Of a stretch of 64,000 nucleotides of DNA, positions 16,424 to 25,476 are shown piece after piece. The notes under the pieces were generated by a model. That model made no database searches. It worked only from the letters and a program-made list of their open reading frames with translations, and was not told the DNA's origin. The stretch spans positions 62,001-126,000 of the forward strand of contig DASQJL010000113.1 in assembly GCA_035631035.1 (NCBI GenBank), read 5' to 3'. How positions within the stretch are numbered: position 1 is the stretch's first letter; every line of letters begins with the position of its first letter. The translations under genes were made by a program, and so were the position numbers. This DNA comes from Candidatus Binatia bacterium (GTDB taxonomy: Bacteria; Eisenbacteria; RBG-16-71-46; SZUA-252).

Positions 16424-19117
16424 ATGCCCCCGAAACCCGCGCGCCTCGCCCTGGTCCTTCCGCTTCTCGCGATTCTCCTCGTCTCCTGCAGCGAAAAACA
16501 GGCGACGGAGCCCGACGTCCATCCGCCCGGCGGCGGCGGATCGCCCCCTCCCCCGACGGACAGCATCGCGCCCACGGTCGCGAGCACCGTGCCCGCCGAC
16601 CACGCGACCGGCGTCGACCGCGGCGCGCCCATCCGCGCGACCTTCTCGGAGGCGGTCGACGCGGCGACCGCGAACGGCCAGACGTTCCTGGTCGTGGGCG
16701 ACGCTCCCGTGACCGGAACCGTGAGCACGTCCGGGTCCACCGTCACCTTCACCCCTTCGAGCCCGCTCCCGGGCGAGCGAACCTACACGGCGACGCTCAC
16801 GACCGGAATCCACGACAAGGCCGGGAACGCGCTCGCGAGCACCTACACCTGGACCTTCACGACCGTGGGACAGGCTCCCGTGGCGAACGCGGGGCCCGAC
16901 CAGAGCGTCGCGTTCGGCGCCACAGTGATCCTGGACGGCAGCCAGAGCTTCGACCCCGACGGGAAGGAGCTGAGCTACACCTGGACGCAGACCGCGGGAC
17001 CCGACGTCACCGGCGGCTCGGGGACGCTGATCAGCGCGGGACCAAGCTTCACGGCCCCGTCGGTGAACACCACGATCGGATTCGACCTCGTCGTGAGCGA
17101 CGGGGTGGACACCAGTCTCCCCGACCCGATCCGGATCTTCGTGAGCGGAGACGACGCGCCTCCGTCCGTGGCGCAGGTGGATCCCGCGAACCACGCGACC
17201 GACGTGAGCCGCACGACGACCGTGCGCGCGACCTTCTCCGAGGCGATCGCCGAGAACAGCGCCACCAGCGCGACCTTCACGCTGACCGGCCCCGGCGCCG
17301 TCACGGGCACGATCTCGGTCGCGGGACCCAGCGTCACCTTCACGCCGTCGGGTCCGCTCGCCGCGAACGAGACCTACACCGCAACCCTGTCGACAGGCAT
17401 CAAGGACCTCGCCGGCAACTCCCTGGCGCAGCCGTACAGCTGGTCCTTCACCACGGGCGGGCAGCCTCCCGTGGCCAACGCGGGGCCGGACCAGACCGTG
17501 GGCATCGGTGCGACCGTGACGCTGGACGGAACGCAGAGCTTCGATCCCGACGGGCAGCCGCTGACCTATCGCTGGAGCCAGACCTCCGGCCCCGACGTGA
17601 CCGGCGGCTCGGGGACCTTCTCGGGCGCGACGCCGTCCTTCACCGCGCCCTCGTCGATCGCCACGCTCGGGTTCGACCTGGTCGTGAACGACGGCTTCTC
17701 CTCCAGCCAGCCGGACGCCGTGCAGATCTCGGTGACCGGCGGCGGCCAGGCGGTGATCTACGTGAGCCCCTCGGGGAACGACGGCAATCCCGGAACGCGC
17801 GAGGCGCCGCTCCAGTCGGTGAGCGCCGGCCTCGCGGCGGCCGCCGGCGGCGGCGCCGACGTCTACCTCGCGGGCGGAACCTACACCCAGGACCAGTTCG
17901 CGCTGGTCTCGGGCGTGAGCCTGTACGGCGGGTTCGACGCGTCGTTCGCCAACCGCGACCCGGCCGCGCATCCCAGCATTCTTTCGGGCGGCTCGACCGC
18001 GCTCGTGGCCTCCCCCGGCGTGAGCAACGCTCGTGTGGACGGCATCACGGTGCGGAGCGCCAACGCTACCGGCGCCGGGAGCAGCTCGTACGCCGCATTC
18101 CTTCGTGGCGCGAGCGGCATCACGTTCCACGGCTGCACGCTCGAGGCCGGCAACGGCGCCCCCGGCGACAACGGATCGACGGGATCGTCCGGCGCGGCGG
18201 GCGACGCCGGCTCCGACGGCGGCCCGGGCAACTGCCCTGACGTGACCGCGCCCGGCGCGGGCGGCGGAGGCGGCGGCGGCGCGAACGCCGGCGGCGCCGG
18301 CGGCGGAGGCGGCAGCCTGGCGACGCTCTTCGTGGCCGAAGCGGGACAGGGCGGCTCCGGACCCGGCGGAGGAGGCGGCGGCGCTGCGGGTACGGTCACG
18401 TCGCGCAACCACAATGGTCAAAGCGGCACGGCGGGCGCCGCCGGCTCCCCCGGCACCGACGGCTCGGCAGGCCTTTCGTTCGGAGGCCTCTCCGACACCG
18501 GCTATCAGCCTTCGGACGGCAGTGCGGGGATAGGCGACGGCACCGGCGGAAGCGGCGGCGGCGGCGGCGGCGGGTCGAGCGGCGTTCCCGACGGAGGCGC
18601 GGGGAACGGAGGCGGAGGCGGCGGCGGGGGCGGGACGCCAGGCGCCGGCGGCGGTCCGGGCAGCGGCGCGGGGGGCTCGTTCGCGCTCGCGATGGTCGGC
18701 TCCTCGAACATCGTCGTGGAGGGCTGCGTGCTCCGCACGGGAGCGGGCGGCACGGGCGGCGCCGGCGGGGCCGGCGGTCCCGGCGGAGCGGGCGGCGCCG
18801 GCGGCGCGGGCGGGCGCACGTGCAACAAGACCGTGGGCGCGGGCGGCTTGGGCGGAGGCGGCGGCGCGGGCGGACGCGGCGGCCACGGCGGTGGCGGCGG
18901 CGGCGGACCCGCGATCGGGATCGCCTACGACACCTCGAGCACGCTCACGGAGTCGGGAAACAGCTACGCGCTGGGCGCGGCGGGACCGGGCGGACCCAGC
19001 CCGGGCCACCCCGGCGCGGCCGGCGCCCGCGAGAACGTGCACCGCACCGACGCGGCCGCGGCGAGCGCGACGCGCGCCGTCTCGGGTGCGCGCGCGATCA
19101 ACGCGACCCGTAGGTAG
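16424..19117 (+). CDS. Large surface lipoprotein: two Big_5/PKD-type pairs, DUF1565-like region, Gly-rich tail
   Basis: The product has 897 residues. The signal peptide ends in lipobox LVSC (Cys22). Two tandem pairs follow, each a Big_5/SbsA Ig-like domain (FSEAVDAAT..., TYTATLTTGIHDKAGN) and a PKD/REJ-like domain (PVANAGPDQSV, DGSQSFDPDG). The pairs are clearly duplicates. A segment at about 447-560 (YVSPSGNDGNPGTREAPLQS) is the DUF1565 entry to a beta-helix. The region at about 570-870 is dominated by Gly-Gly-X/Gly-Ala repeats, like PE_PGRS tails. It is probably an extracellular adhesive or structural protein. Its 3' end overlaps the convergent M48 gene by 20 bp. Homopolymer-like GGC repeats make this region prone to replication or sequencing error. 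Confidence 0.85.
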   Translation: MPPKPARLALVLPLLAILLVSCSEKQATEPDVHPPGGGGSPPPPTDSIAPTVASTVPADHATGVDRGAPIRATFSEAVDAATANGQTFLVVGDAPVTGTVSTSGSTVTFTPSSPLPGERTYTATLTTGIHDKAGNALASTYTWTFTTVGQAPVANAGPDQSVAFGATVILDGSQSFDPDGKELSYTWTQTAGPDVTGGSGTLISAGPSFTAPSVNTTIGFDLVVSDGVDTSLPDPIRIFVSGDDAPPSVAQVDPANHATDVSRTTTVRATFSEAIAENSATSATFTLTGPGAVTGTISVAGPSVTFTPSGPLAANETYTATLSTGIKDLAGNSLAQPYSWSFTTGGQPPVANAGPDQTVGIGATVTLDGTQSFDPDGQPLTYRWSQTSGPDVTGGSGTFSGATPSFTAPSSIATLGFDLVVNDGFSSSQPDAVQISVTGGGQAVIYVSPSGNDGNPGTREAPLQSVSAGLAAAAGGGADVYLAGGTYTQDQFALVSGVSLYGGFDASFANRDPAAHPSILSGGSTALVASPGVSNARVDGITVRSANATGAGSSSYAAFLRGASGITFHGCTLEAGNGAPGDNGSTGSSGAAGDAGSDGGPGNCPDVTAPGAGGGGGGGANAGGAGGGGGSLATLFVAEAGQGGSGPGGGGGGAAGTVTSRNHNGQSGTAGAAGSPGTDGSAGLSFGGLSDTGYQPSDGSAGIGDGTGGSGGGGGGGSSGVPDGGAGNGGGGGGGGGTPGAGGGPGSGAGGSFALAMVGSSNIVVEGCVLRTGAGGTGGAGGAGGPGGAGGAGGAGGRTCNKTVGAGGLGGGGGAGGRGGHGGGGGGGPAIGIAYDTSSTLTESGNSYALGAAGPGGPSPGHPGAAGARENVHRTDAAAASATRAVSGARAINATRR

Positions 19118-19934
19118 TCTCGAACCGCTCGCCCAGGGTCAGGTTGCCGGGAACGCCGTTCGGGTAGCGACGCTCGATCGCTCCCTGGATCACCTCGCGG
19201 CGGTTTCCGGGGTCGGGGTGGGTGCTCATGAACTCGGGCTCTCGCCCCGGTCCCGAGGCCTCGCTCAGGATCCGCATCACCTCCAGCATGGCGCGCGGGT
19301 CGTACCCCGCCTCGGTCATGAAGCGCACGCCCAGGGTGTCGGACTGGGTTTCGGCGCCCCGTCCGTAGCGGAGCTGAACCATCTGGGCGACGAGCGCCGC
19401 CATCTGCGCCGACCGCTGCCCTCCGCTCTGATCGTCCGAGCCCGCGACGCCGGCCGCGCCGATCAGTCCCTGCGCGAGCTGGCTCTTCGCGATCGCGGCG
19501 GCCGTGTGGCGGCCCACGACGTGGCCCACCTCGTGGCCCAGGACGCCGGCCAGCTCGGCCTCGTTCTCCAGGCGCGACAACAGCCCCCGCGTGATGAAGA
19601 CCGGTCCCCCCGGAAGCGCGAAGGCGTTCACCGTCTGCGGATCGGCGAGCGCGTAGAAGTGATACCGATAGGGCGTCCCGTGGGCCTCGCTCTGCTGCAC
19701 GACGCGCTGCCCGACCCGCTGCACGAGCTGCTGGGTGTTCTCGTCGGGATCGAGCCCGCCCATCTCCTGGGCCATCTGGGGCGCCGATTCCAACCCCAGC
19801 GCCACTTCCTGGTCCACGTCCATCGCGATGTGCTGCGTCTCGCCCGTGACCGGGTTCTGCTGCTGGAGCGAGTAGTAGCTGATGAGCGAAATCGCTGCGA
19901 TCAAGAGCCCGAGCAGCAGGCGTCCTCGTCTCAT
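19098..19934 (-). CDS. M48-family metallopeptidase
   Basis: The 278-residue protein has one N-terminal membrane anchor (about 5-23) and an M48 peptidase domain. HEVGH at 134-138 gives the zinc His pair and catalytic Glu; Glu195 in AETQSD is the third ligand. The sequence between them (TVNAFALPGGPVFITRGLL) is typical of BepA/YcaL-like periplasmic proteases that clear misfolded outer-membrane proteins. An AGGAGGGG site precedes ATG 19934. It overlaps the convergent lipoprotein gene by 20 bp at the stop. Confidence 0.92.
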   Translation of the reverse strand: MRRGRLLLGLLIAAISLISYYSLQQQNPVTGETQHIAMDVDQEVALGLESAPQMAQEMGGLDPDENTQQLVQRVGQRVVQQSEAHGTPYRYHFYALADPQTVNAFALPGGPVFITRGLLSRLENEAELAGVLGHEVGHVVGRHTAAAIAKSQLAQGLIGAAGVAGSDDQSGGQRSAQMAALVAQMVQLRYGRGAETQSDTLGVRFMTEAGYDPRAMLEVMRILSEASGPGREPEFMSTHPDPGNRREVIQGAIERRYPNGVPGNLTLGERFETTYGSR

Positions 19935-20039
19935 GGTTGGTCCCCTCCTGTCCCGCGCGCATGTCCCGCGCGCGAAGCGCGCGGAAAACTTACGCTCGCA
20001 GCAAGGAGAGGGCCAGCGTCGTCGCGGAGGGGCTTGGGA

Positions 20040-20963
20040 TCAGGTCTGAGAGGCGGTTCGTCGGGGCCGAGCCGAGGGCTTCTTCGCCGCCACCAGCGCG
20101 ATGGCGCTGCTCTGGCGCCAGGCCCCGGTCACGCCGGCGGCAATCACGTCGGCCACGCCGGCGTCACCCCAGTATCCCGTATGAGAAAGCGGATTCCATC
20201 GCGTGAGCCAGCTCCCCACGTCCACGACGCGGTCCTCATCCACCGCTTCCCGATACCGCTCGTTCAGCGGCTTCAGGGGGTAGCCGATCACGTCGTCCGG
20301 GTCGTAGAAGTTGACCCAGCGCGGCTCGAGTCCGGGGTGATGGGAGGCAAGGCGGCGGGCCGGGAGCTTCACCGGAACGCCGAAGTCCGGGTAGCGGAGG
20401 CTCCAGAGCGCGATCGGGCTCCCCATCGTGTAGAAGAGGGAGAGGGTCTCCCCACGCTCGAGCGCGGTCTTCCCGATGCGCGCGCGCACCTCGGGGGCCA
20501 TGAAGCTCGCGCGCGGCTTGGTCAGATCGTAGAGATAGTTGCTCGCGATCACCGAGCCCAGGCTGTGGCCGATGACGGCGAGCGGCGCCCGCGCCCCGGC
20601 GCGCTTCGCGAGGCGCCCCAGGCTGGCCGCGACCTCGGCGTGGATCGCGTCGTAGGCCGAGCGGTCGGCGTGCGTCGGCTGGTAGGCGATCGCGTCGGCG
20701 GCGAAATCGAGCATGAACCCGCGCAGCCGTTCATAGCGCAGCGGCCCCGCCGCGCGCAGCCGCGCGCCGAGATCGTCCTCGGCGGGCTGAAGGGAGGCGC
20801 TCCAGTTCACCTCTTCGAAGACGATCTGCGTCTCGGGCTCGGAGGTTTCTCGGCCGACCGAGCGCGCAAAGCGCGCGGCAACCGCCTCGGCGAGCGGGCG
20901 CGAGTAGCCCGGCCCGGTGCGGCCGATGCCATGCAGGAAGAGGATCGCGATCGGGTGGCCCAT
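20040..20963 (-). CDS. Alpha/beta hydrolase
   Basis: The 307-residue cytoplasmic-looking protein starts IAILFLHGIGRTG, the oxyanion loop of an alpha/beta hydrolase. VIGHSLGSVIASNYLYDL has the nucleophile elbow GxSxG. NFYDPDDVIGYPL may hold the acid residue and LSHTGYWGD the His. The closest shapes are uncharacterised lipase/esterase-like proteins with serine nucleophile. No signal peptide is seen. It stands alone in a minus-strand run; the YihY gene is on the plus-strand-left side with a 70-bp gap. Confidence 0.8.
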   Translation of the reverse strand: MGHPIAILFLHGIGRTGPGYSRPLAEAVAARFARSVGRETSEPETQIVFEEVNWSASLQPAEDDLGARLRAAGPLRYERLRGFMLDFAADAIAYQPTHADRSAYDAIHAEVAASLGRLAKRAGARAPLAVIGHSLGSVIASNYLYDLTKPRASFMAPEVRARIGKTALERGETLSLFYTMGSPIALWSLRYPDFGVPVKLPARRLASHHPGLEPRWVNFYDPDDVIGYPLKPLNERYREAVDEDRVVDVGSWLTRWNPLSHTGYWGDAGVADVIAAGVTGAWRQSSAIALVAAKKPSARPRRTASQT

Positions 20964-21033
20964 GGTGGCTCACCGTGTATCGGAAGGGCGCCCGATGGAC
21001 TTGAGCGGTTCGGAGCCCGGCCCCGGCCAGGAG

Positions 21034-21894
21034 CTAGGGCGCGACGGGCCGGCGCGGCGCGGGGCGCGTTCCCCGCCGCTCGGCATAGGCCTGCGTGAAC
21101 TCGGCTCCGTAGAAGAAGATGAGCGCGGAGTAGTAGACCCAGACCAGGAGCACGACCAGCGATCCGGCGACGCCGAAGGCGGAGCCGACGTCGGTCTTCC
21201 CCAGGTAGAAGCCGATCGCCGCCTCCCCCGCCATGAAGAGAGCGGCGGTGACCAGGCCTCCGACGACGGCGTCGCGCCAGCGCAGCTTCGCGGCGGGGAT
21301 GTAGCGGAACATGAGGGCGAAGAGCGCGGCGAGGACGCCGAGGGTGACGAACAGGTTGATCCCGCCCCAGAACGCCGCGCCGCCGGGAAGGCTCCGCGAG
21401 AGGTAGTCGCCTGCCGCCGCGAGCAGGGCGTTCACGGCGAGGGAGACGACGAGCAGAAACGCGGCGCCCATCAGCGCCACGATCGAGAAGACGTTGTCCT
21501 TGAGCCAGCCCTTCCAGCCGCTCCCCTTCTCCTGCCGGACGTTCCAGATGGCGTCGAGCGAGTCCTTGAGATGACCGAAGACGCCCGAGGCTCCAAGAAG
21601 CAGGGAGACGAATCCGACGAGCGTGGCCGTGCCGCTCTGTCCCTTCCGGTCCATCCCGGACAGGATCTGCCCGATGGCCGAAGTGCCCTGGGCGCCGAAG
21701 AGCTGCTGGAGCGTCGCGAGCAGCCGGCCCCGCACCGAATGCGGGTCGAAGATGAGCCCCGCGATGCCGGCCAGGAGCAGGAGCAGCGGCGGGATGGAGA
21801 GAACGCTGTAGTAGGCGAGCGCGGCCCCGAGACGGTCGGCGCGGTCGCGCCTCCAGTCCTGGAACGCGGTCCAGAAGAGCCTGAGAAATCCCAT
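21034..21894 (-). CDS. YihY/BrkB-family inner membrane protein
   Basis: The 286-residue protein has six membrane segments and the family features ALAYYSVLSIPPLLLLLAG near the start and VLLVWVYYSALIFFYGAEF near the end. The family (formerly mis-assigned as RNase BN) has no settled biochemical role and is linked to envelope integrity. I chose ATG 21894 because the longer frame upstream is antisense-like and reads into the DNA ligase. The DNA ligase gene ends 35 bp upstream on the same strand, so they are probably co-transcribed. Confidence 0.9.
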   Translation of the reverse strand: MGFLRLFWTAFQDWRRDRADRLGAALAYYSVLSIPPLLLLLAGIAGLIFDPHSVRGRLLATLQQLFGAQGTSAIGQILSGMDRKGQSGTATLVGFVSLLLGASGVFGHLKDSLDAIWNVRQEKGSGWKGWLKDNVFSIVALMGAAFLLVVSLAVNALLAAAGDYLSRSLPGGAAFWGGINLFVTLGVLAALFALMFRYIPAAKLRWRDAVVGGLVTAALFMAGEAAIGFYLGKTDVGSAFGVAGSLVVLLVWVYYSALIFFYGAEFTQAYAERRGTRPAPRRPVAP

Positions 21895-21929
21895 CGAGCG
21901 GAAAACGGCTCCCTTCTCCGCTTGCCTCG

Positions 21930-23468
21930 CTACGAGGATAGCCGACCCTCGTGGATGGCGCGCACCGTTTCGAGCGTGTCGGCCTGGACGGCCGCCTTGT
22001 CGGGGCGGTAGCGCTTCACGCGGGCGAAGCGGAGCGCGAGCCCCGCGGGATAGTGCGGGCTCACCTGCACGTCGTTGAAGGCGACCTCGACGACCATCTC
22101 GGGGCGGAGCTGCACGGTGTAGCCGTCGGTCGCCACCGCCAGCTCCTGGAAGCGCTGCGTCTGCCACGCCAGCATCGCGTCGGTCATCCCCTTGAAGGTT
22201 TTCCCCAGCATGACGAAGCCGCCGGTCAGGGGATCGCGCGCGCCCAGGTGGATGTTGCTGAGGAATCCCTTGCGGCGGCCGTGCCCCCATTCCGCCGCGA
22301 GCACGACGAGGTCGAGCGTGTGGGCCTCCTTCACCTTGAGCCACGAGAAGCCGCGCCGCCCCGCCTCGTAGGGCGCCCCGGGCGCCTTGGCCATGAGCCC
22401 CTCGTGGCCGCGCGCGAGCGATTCTTGGAGAAACGCGTCCGCGACCTCCACGTCCCCGGTGACCCTTCGCGGCACGACGAGGCCGGGAGCCACCCCGGCG
22501 AGCGCTTCGAACCGCTCGCCGGCGGGGACGTCGAAATAGTCCGCGCCGTCGAGACGCAGCAGGTCGAAGAAGAACGGCGTGAGCGGCAGCTCGCTCCGCA
22601 GCGCCTCCACGTCCAGGCGGCGGCCGAAGCGGCGCATCGTGGTCTGGAAGGGATGCGGGCGGCCGTCCTCGCGCAGCGCGATCGCTTCGCCGTCCAGGAT
22701 CAGCTCGCGCGCGGGGAGCGCGCGCGCCGTCTCGACCAGCTCGGGAACCGCGACCGTGACGTCGTTCATCCGGCGCGAGAAGACGCGCACCTCCTCGCCC
22801 GACTTGTGGAGCTGGACGCGCGCGCCGTCCAGCTTGAACTCCAGCGCCGCCTCGCCCAGCCGCTCCAGCGCCGCGTCGAGATCGTCGGCCGGCGAGGCGA
22901 GCATCGGCTGCACGGGGCGGAAGAGCTCCACCCGAAACCGCGCGAGCGCCGCGCGCCCTTCGTGCAGCACCGCCCGCGCCACCGCTTCGGCGTCGCCGGA
23001 GAGCATCGTGGCGCGGCGGACCTCCGCCGCCGGAATGCCGGTCGCCTTCGCGAGCGCCTCCTCCATCACCCCGGCGAGCGCCCCCTGCCGGAGCTCGCCC
23101 ACGATGAGCCGGCCGAGGAAGTCCTGCTCCTCGGCGGTGGCGCGCGCGAAGAGCGCGGCGAGCGAGCGCTGGCGCTCCCCGCTCGAGCCCGCGCCCGAGA
23201 GGGCGGCGATCCGCGCGAGCGCGGCGTCGGCGTCGGCCAGGGTCAGCGAGGGCGCGGACGCCGCGCTCGAGCCGCGCACCCCGTGCAGGGCCGCGCCCCC
23301 GATGCCAAGTCGCGACTGGCGCGGATGACCCGAGAGCCACGCGACGCCGATCTCGATCTCGTCGCCCTCCAGACGGCGGAGGAGCGCCGCGAGGCGCTCG
23401 GCCTTGATGGATCGGGCGCCGGTCGCGGCGACCTCGCGCGAGGTGGATGCCAGCTCGGCCAGAAGCAC
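21930..23468 (-). CDS. ATP-dependent DNA ligase, archaeal type
   Basis: The 512-residue product has an N-terminal DNA-binding helical domain (about 1-180), an adenylation domain with the lysyl-AMP motif FKLDGARVQ (Lys212), and motifs ILDGEAIAL, GLMAKAPGAPYEAGRRGFSWLKVK and an OB-fold end. It seals nicks using ATP and resembles archaeal/LigC-like enzymes rather than LigD. No Ku, LigD or ligase-associated exonuclease/helicase is next to it. Start is GTG 23468, with the 23473 gene ending 5 bp upstream. A bacterial replicative NAD ligase is expected elsewhere, so this is an accessory repair ligase. Confidence 0.93.
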   Translation of the reverse strand: MLLAELASTSREVAATGARSIKAERLAALLRRLEGDEIEIGVAWLSGHPRQSRLGIGGAALHGVRGSSAASAPSLTLADADAALARIAALSGAGSSGERQRSLAALFARATAEEQDFLGRLIVGELRQGALAGVMEEALAKATGIPAAEVRRATMLSGDAEAVARAVLHEGRAALARFRVELFRPVQPMLASPADDLDAALERLGEAALEFKLDGARVQLHKSGEEVRVFSRRMNDVTVAVPELVETARALPARELILDGEAIALREDGRPHPFQTTMRRFGRRLDVEALRSELPLTPFFFDLLRLDGADYFDVPAGERFEALAGVAPGLVVPRRVTGDVEVADAFLQESLARGHEGLMAKAPGAPYEAGRRGFSWLKVKEAHTLDLVVLAAEWGHGRRKGFLSNIHLGARDPLTGGFVMLGKTFKGMTDAMLAWQTQRFQELAVATDGYTVQLRPEMVVEVAFNDVQVSPHYPAGLALRFARVKRYRPDKAAVQADTLETVRAIHEGRLSS

Positions 23469-23472
23469 GGCG

Positions 23473-25434
23473 CTATTCCCGGAGCGGGTTGAAGCGGATG
23501 GTGGCCAGCGCGAGCGAATCCCCCGGGGCTACGCGCTCGAGACGGCGGGCCAGCTCACGAGCCTGGCGATGATAGCCGCCGATCCGATACTGGCCAATCA
23601 AGTAGCGAAGCGCATCCGGATCGTCCGGCGAGACGCCGAAGGGCCAGAACGCGAGGGCGTCCTGCGCCGGATCGTGCGTCGGCTCGGCATAGACCTTCCC
23701 CGCCATGTCGAGCGCCTCCCAGCGCTGGAGCGGCGGCGCGAGGCGCAGCAGATGCGCCGCTTCGCCGTCGCGATGCGCGGCGTGAAGCGCCAGCGCCGCC
23801 AGGCGGAGATCGTAGGAGCGAAGCCGCGCGGAGTCGGCCGTCGCCATGCGCTCCAGGATCCAGACGGCGGGATCGGTCGCGCCCGAGGCGGCCAGCCCGC
23901 GCGCGTAGGAGCGGATCGGCTTGGCGATCTCCTCGCGGTCGGGGTCGTCCCCCTCCGCGCGGAAGCGCGACGTCGTGGGATCGATCTGGATCACCTGGAG
24001 ATCGGGGGTGACCCGGATCAGGAACTCGTCGGCGCCGGGCGGCCGCTTCCACTCCGGCTGCACGGTGGCGATGGTCGGCTCGCGGTACCAGTGGCGAAGC
24101 GCCTGCCCATCCTGCAGCGACTGGTGAATGCCGAGCGTTCCCGTTCCCGCCACCGAGAGGAGCACGCGCGCGCCGGCGGGGATCTCGGGGACGATCTTCC
24201 GGAACCGCTCCCGAACGGTGCGTGTGGCGAGCGAGGCCTCGGCGAAGCGCTGCTCCGTGAGCACGCGGCCGTTTCCGCGCGCGTCCATGCCGCGCGCCCA
24301 GACGCCGAGGAGGAGAAAGGCGGCCATGGCGATCGCGGCCGTCCGCGGCGTGAGCCGGGCGAGCCGCGGGGCCGCGAGGATCGCGAATCCAGGCACCGCG
24401 AGCGCGGCGAAGTAGGCGGCCCAGGGGCGGACGAGAAGGGACGGAAGGAGAATCGGCGGCAGCGCGACGAGGAGTCCCAGGATCTGGAGCCGGCGGGCGG
24501 TGGGGCGCGGGCGATCCTGCCCCGGGCCAAGATCGCCGGACGGCGTCCGGACGTCCGCCGGCCTCAGCCGCTCCAGCGCAGCCGGAGCGATCGCGAGCAC
24601 CGCGATCCCCGCGGCGATTCCGGCGACCGTGAGCCGCGCGGGCCACGAGACGGAGTTCACCGGGAAGTTGAACAGCGTGGCGACGTACCGGAAGAGGTAG
24701 TCCCACCACCGGTCGGGCCGCTCCAGGCCCACGTATCCCGTCGTCCCGCTCTGGAGGCCGGCATGGACCAGCGCCCGGAGCCCCGGATGCACCGCGAACC
24801 AGGCCGCCGTCACGATGCCGAAGAGGAGCGCGCCGCGCTTCAGGCGCGACGGCGTTCGCCCGAGCAGCCAGTCCCACCCCACCAGCACCGGAAGCGCCAC
24901 CGCCGCGGTCTCCTTGGAGAGGAGCGCCAAGGCCGCCAGGGCGGCCGAGGCCGCGATCTTCCCCGATTCCCGGAGGTGAAACGCGATCAGCACAAAGACC
25001 ATCGCCATCAGATCCTGGCTCGCGCTGGTCCATGCCACCAGGGAGGGGAGCGCGGCCGACGCCGCGAACACCAGCCCGGCCAGGAGCCCCGTGCGCGGTC
25101 CCGCAAGGCGCGCGGCGAGCGTGGCGAGGAGCGTGGCCGCCGCCGCGAGGAGGAGCAGGTTCAGGAGGTGCCCCGCGAGCGGACCCGCCGGGCCGAGCGC
25201 CAGGAGGAGGCGGAAGTAGAGCCCCTGGGGGATGGGGCGCCAGAACGCCTCCGCCGCATTCGGGGTGAGATAGGCGGTCGGACTTCCCTGCGCACGGGTG
25301 AGGAAGAAGAAATCGTCCCAGAAGTAGTCGAAGGAGAGCCCCGGCGCCGACAGGAACGCGACGACCAGCGCCGGGAGGAACACCGCCGGACCCGGGATCG
25401 ATTTCGGTTGCGGCAGCCAGAGGGGTGCCCGCAT
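23473..25434 (-). CDS. Polytopic membrane protein, GT-C/TPR-like (third in window)
   Basis: The 653-residue protein has about ten membrane segments in its first 400 residues. An acidic first loop (FDYFWDDFFFLTRAQGS) and WRPIPQGLYFRLLLALG are similar in plan to the two TMTC-like proteins, although less alike in sequence. The soluble C-terminal 230 residues contain degenerate TPR-like helices ending in a short YHRQARELARRLERVAPGD unit. A GT-C glycosyltransferase is plausible; no substrate can be named. ATG 25434 is preceded by a TATACT element 9 nt upstream. It leads the minus-strand unit containing the ligase and YihY. Confidence 0.72.
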   Translation of the reverse strand: MRAPLWLPQPKSIPGPAVFLPALVVAFLSAPGLSFDYFWDDFFFLTRAQGSPTAYLTPNAAEAFWRPIPQGLYFRLLLALGPAGPLAGHLLNLLLLAAAATLLATLAARLAGPRTGLLAGLVFAASAALPSLVAWTSASQDLMAMVFVLIAFHLRESGKIAASAALAALALLSKETAAVALPVLVGWDWLLGRTPSRLKRGALLFGIVTAAWFAVHPGLRALVHAGLQSGTTGYVGLERPDRWWDYLFRYVATLFNFPVNSVSWPARLTVAGIAAGIAVLAIAPAALERLRPADVRTPSGDLGPGQDRPRPTARRLQILGLLVALPPILLPSLLVRPWAAYFAALAVPGFAILAAPRLARLTPRTAAIAMAAFLLLGVWARGMDARGNGRVLTEQRFAEASLATRTVRERFRKIVPEIPAGARVLLSVAGTGTLGIHQSLQDGQALRHWYREPTIATVQPEWKRPPGADEFLIRVTPDLQVIQIDPTTSRFRAEGDDPDREEIAKPIRSYARGLAASGATDPAVWILERMATADSARLRSYDLRLAALALHAAHRDGEAAHLLRLAPPLQRWEALDMAGKVYAEPTHDPAQDALAFWPFGVSPDDPDALRYLIGQYRIGGYHRQARELARRLERVAPGDSLALATIRFNPLRE

Positions 25435-25443
25435 GGGTAGCCG

Positions 25444-25449
25444 AGTATA
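25444..25449 (-). promoter_or_regulatory. -10 element in a 42-bp divergent gap
   Basis: TATACT on the minus strand ends 9 nt before ATG 25434. In the same 42-bp gap the plus strand shows TTAGGAT, which could be a weak -10 for the ABC ATPase gene. The two would overlap, so transcription in the two directions may interfere. Confidence 0.45.
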
Positions 25450-25476
25450 GCGCCGAACCGTTAGGATCGCGTCCGC

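Noticed and set aside
18240-18960. Dense GGC/GGA repeats that could look like a satellite or array
   Set aside because: The repeats keep one reading frame (Gly-Gly-X) without conserved spacers, so they are coding low-complexity sequence and not a CRISPR-like array.
16313-19042. A 909-codon minus-strand frame opposite the Gly-rich lipoprotein
   Set aside because: It is an Ala/Arg/Gly-rich shadow of the opposite frame. The plus strand has signal peptide, lipobox and duplicated domains.
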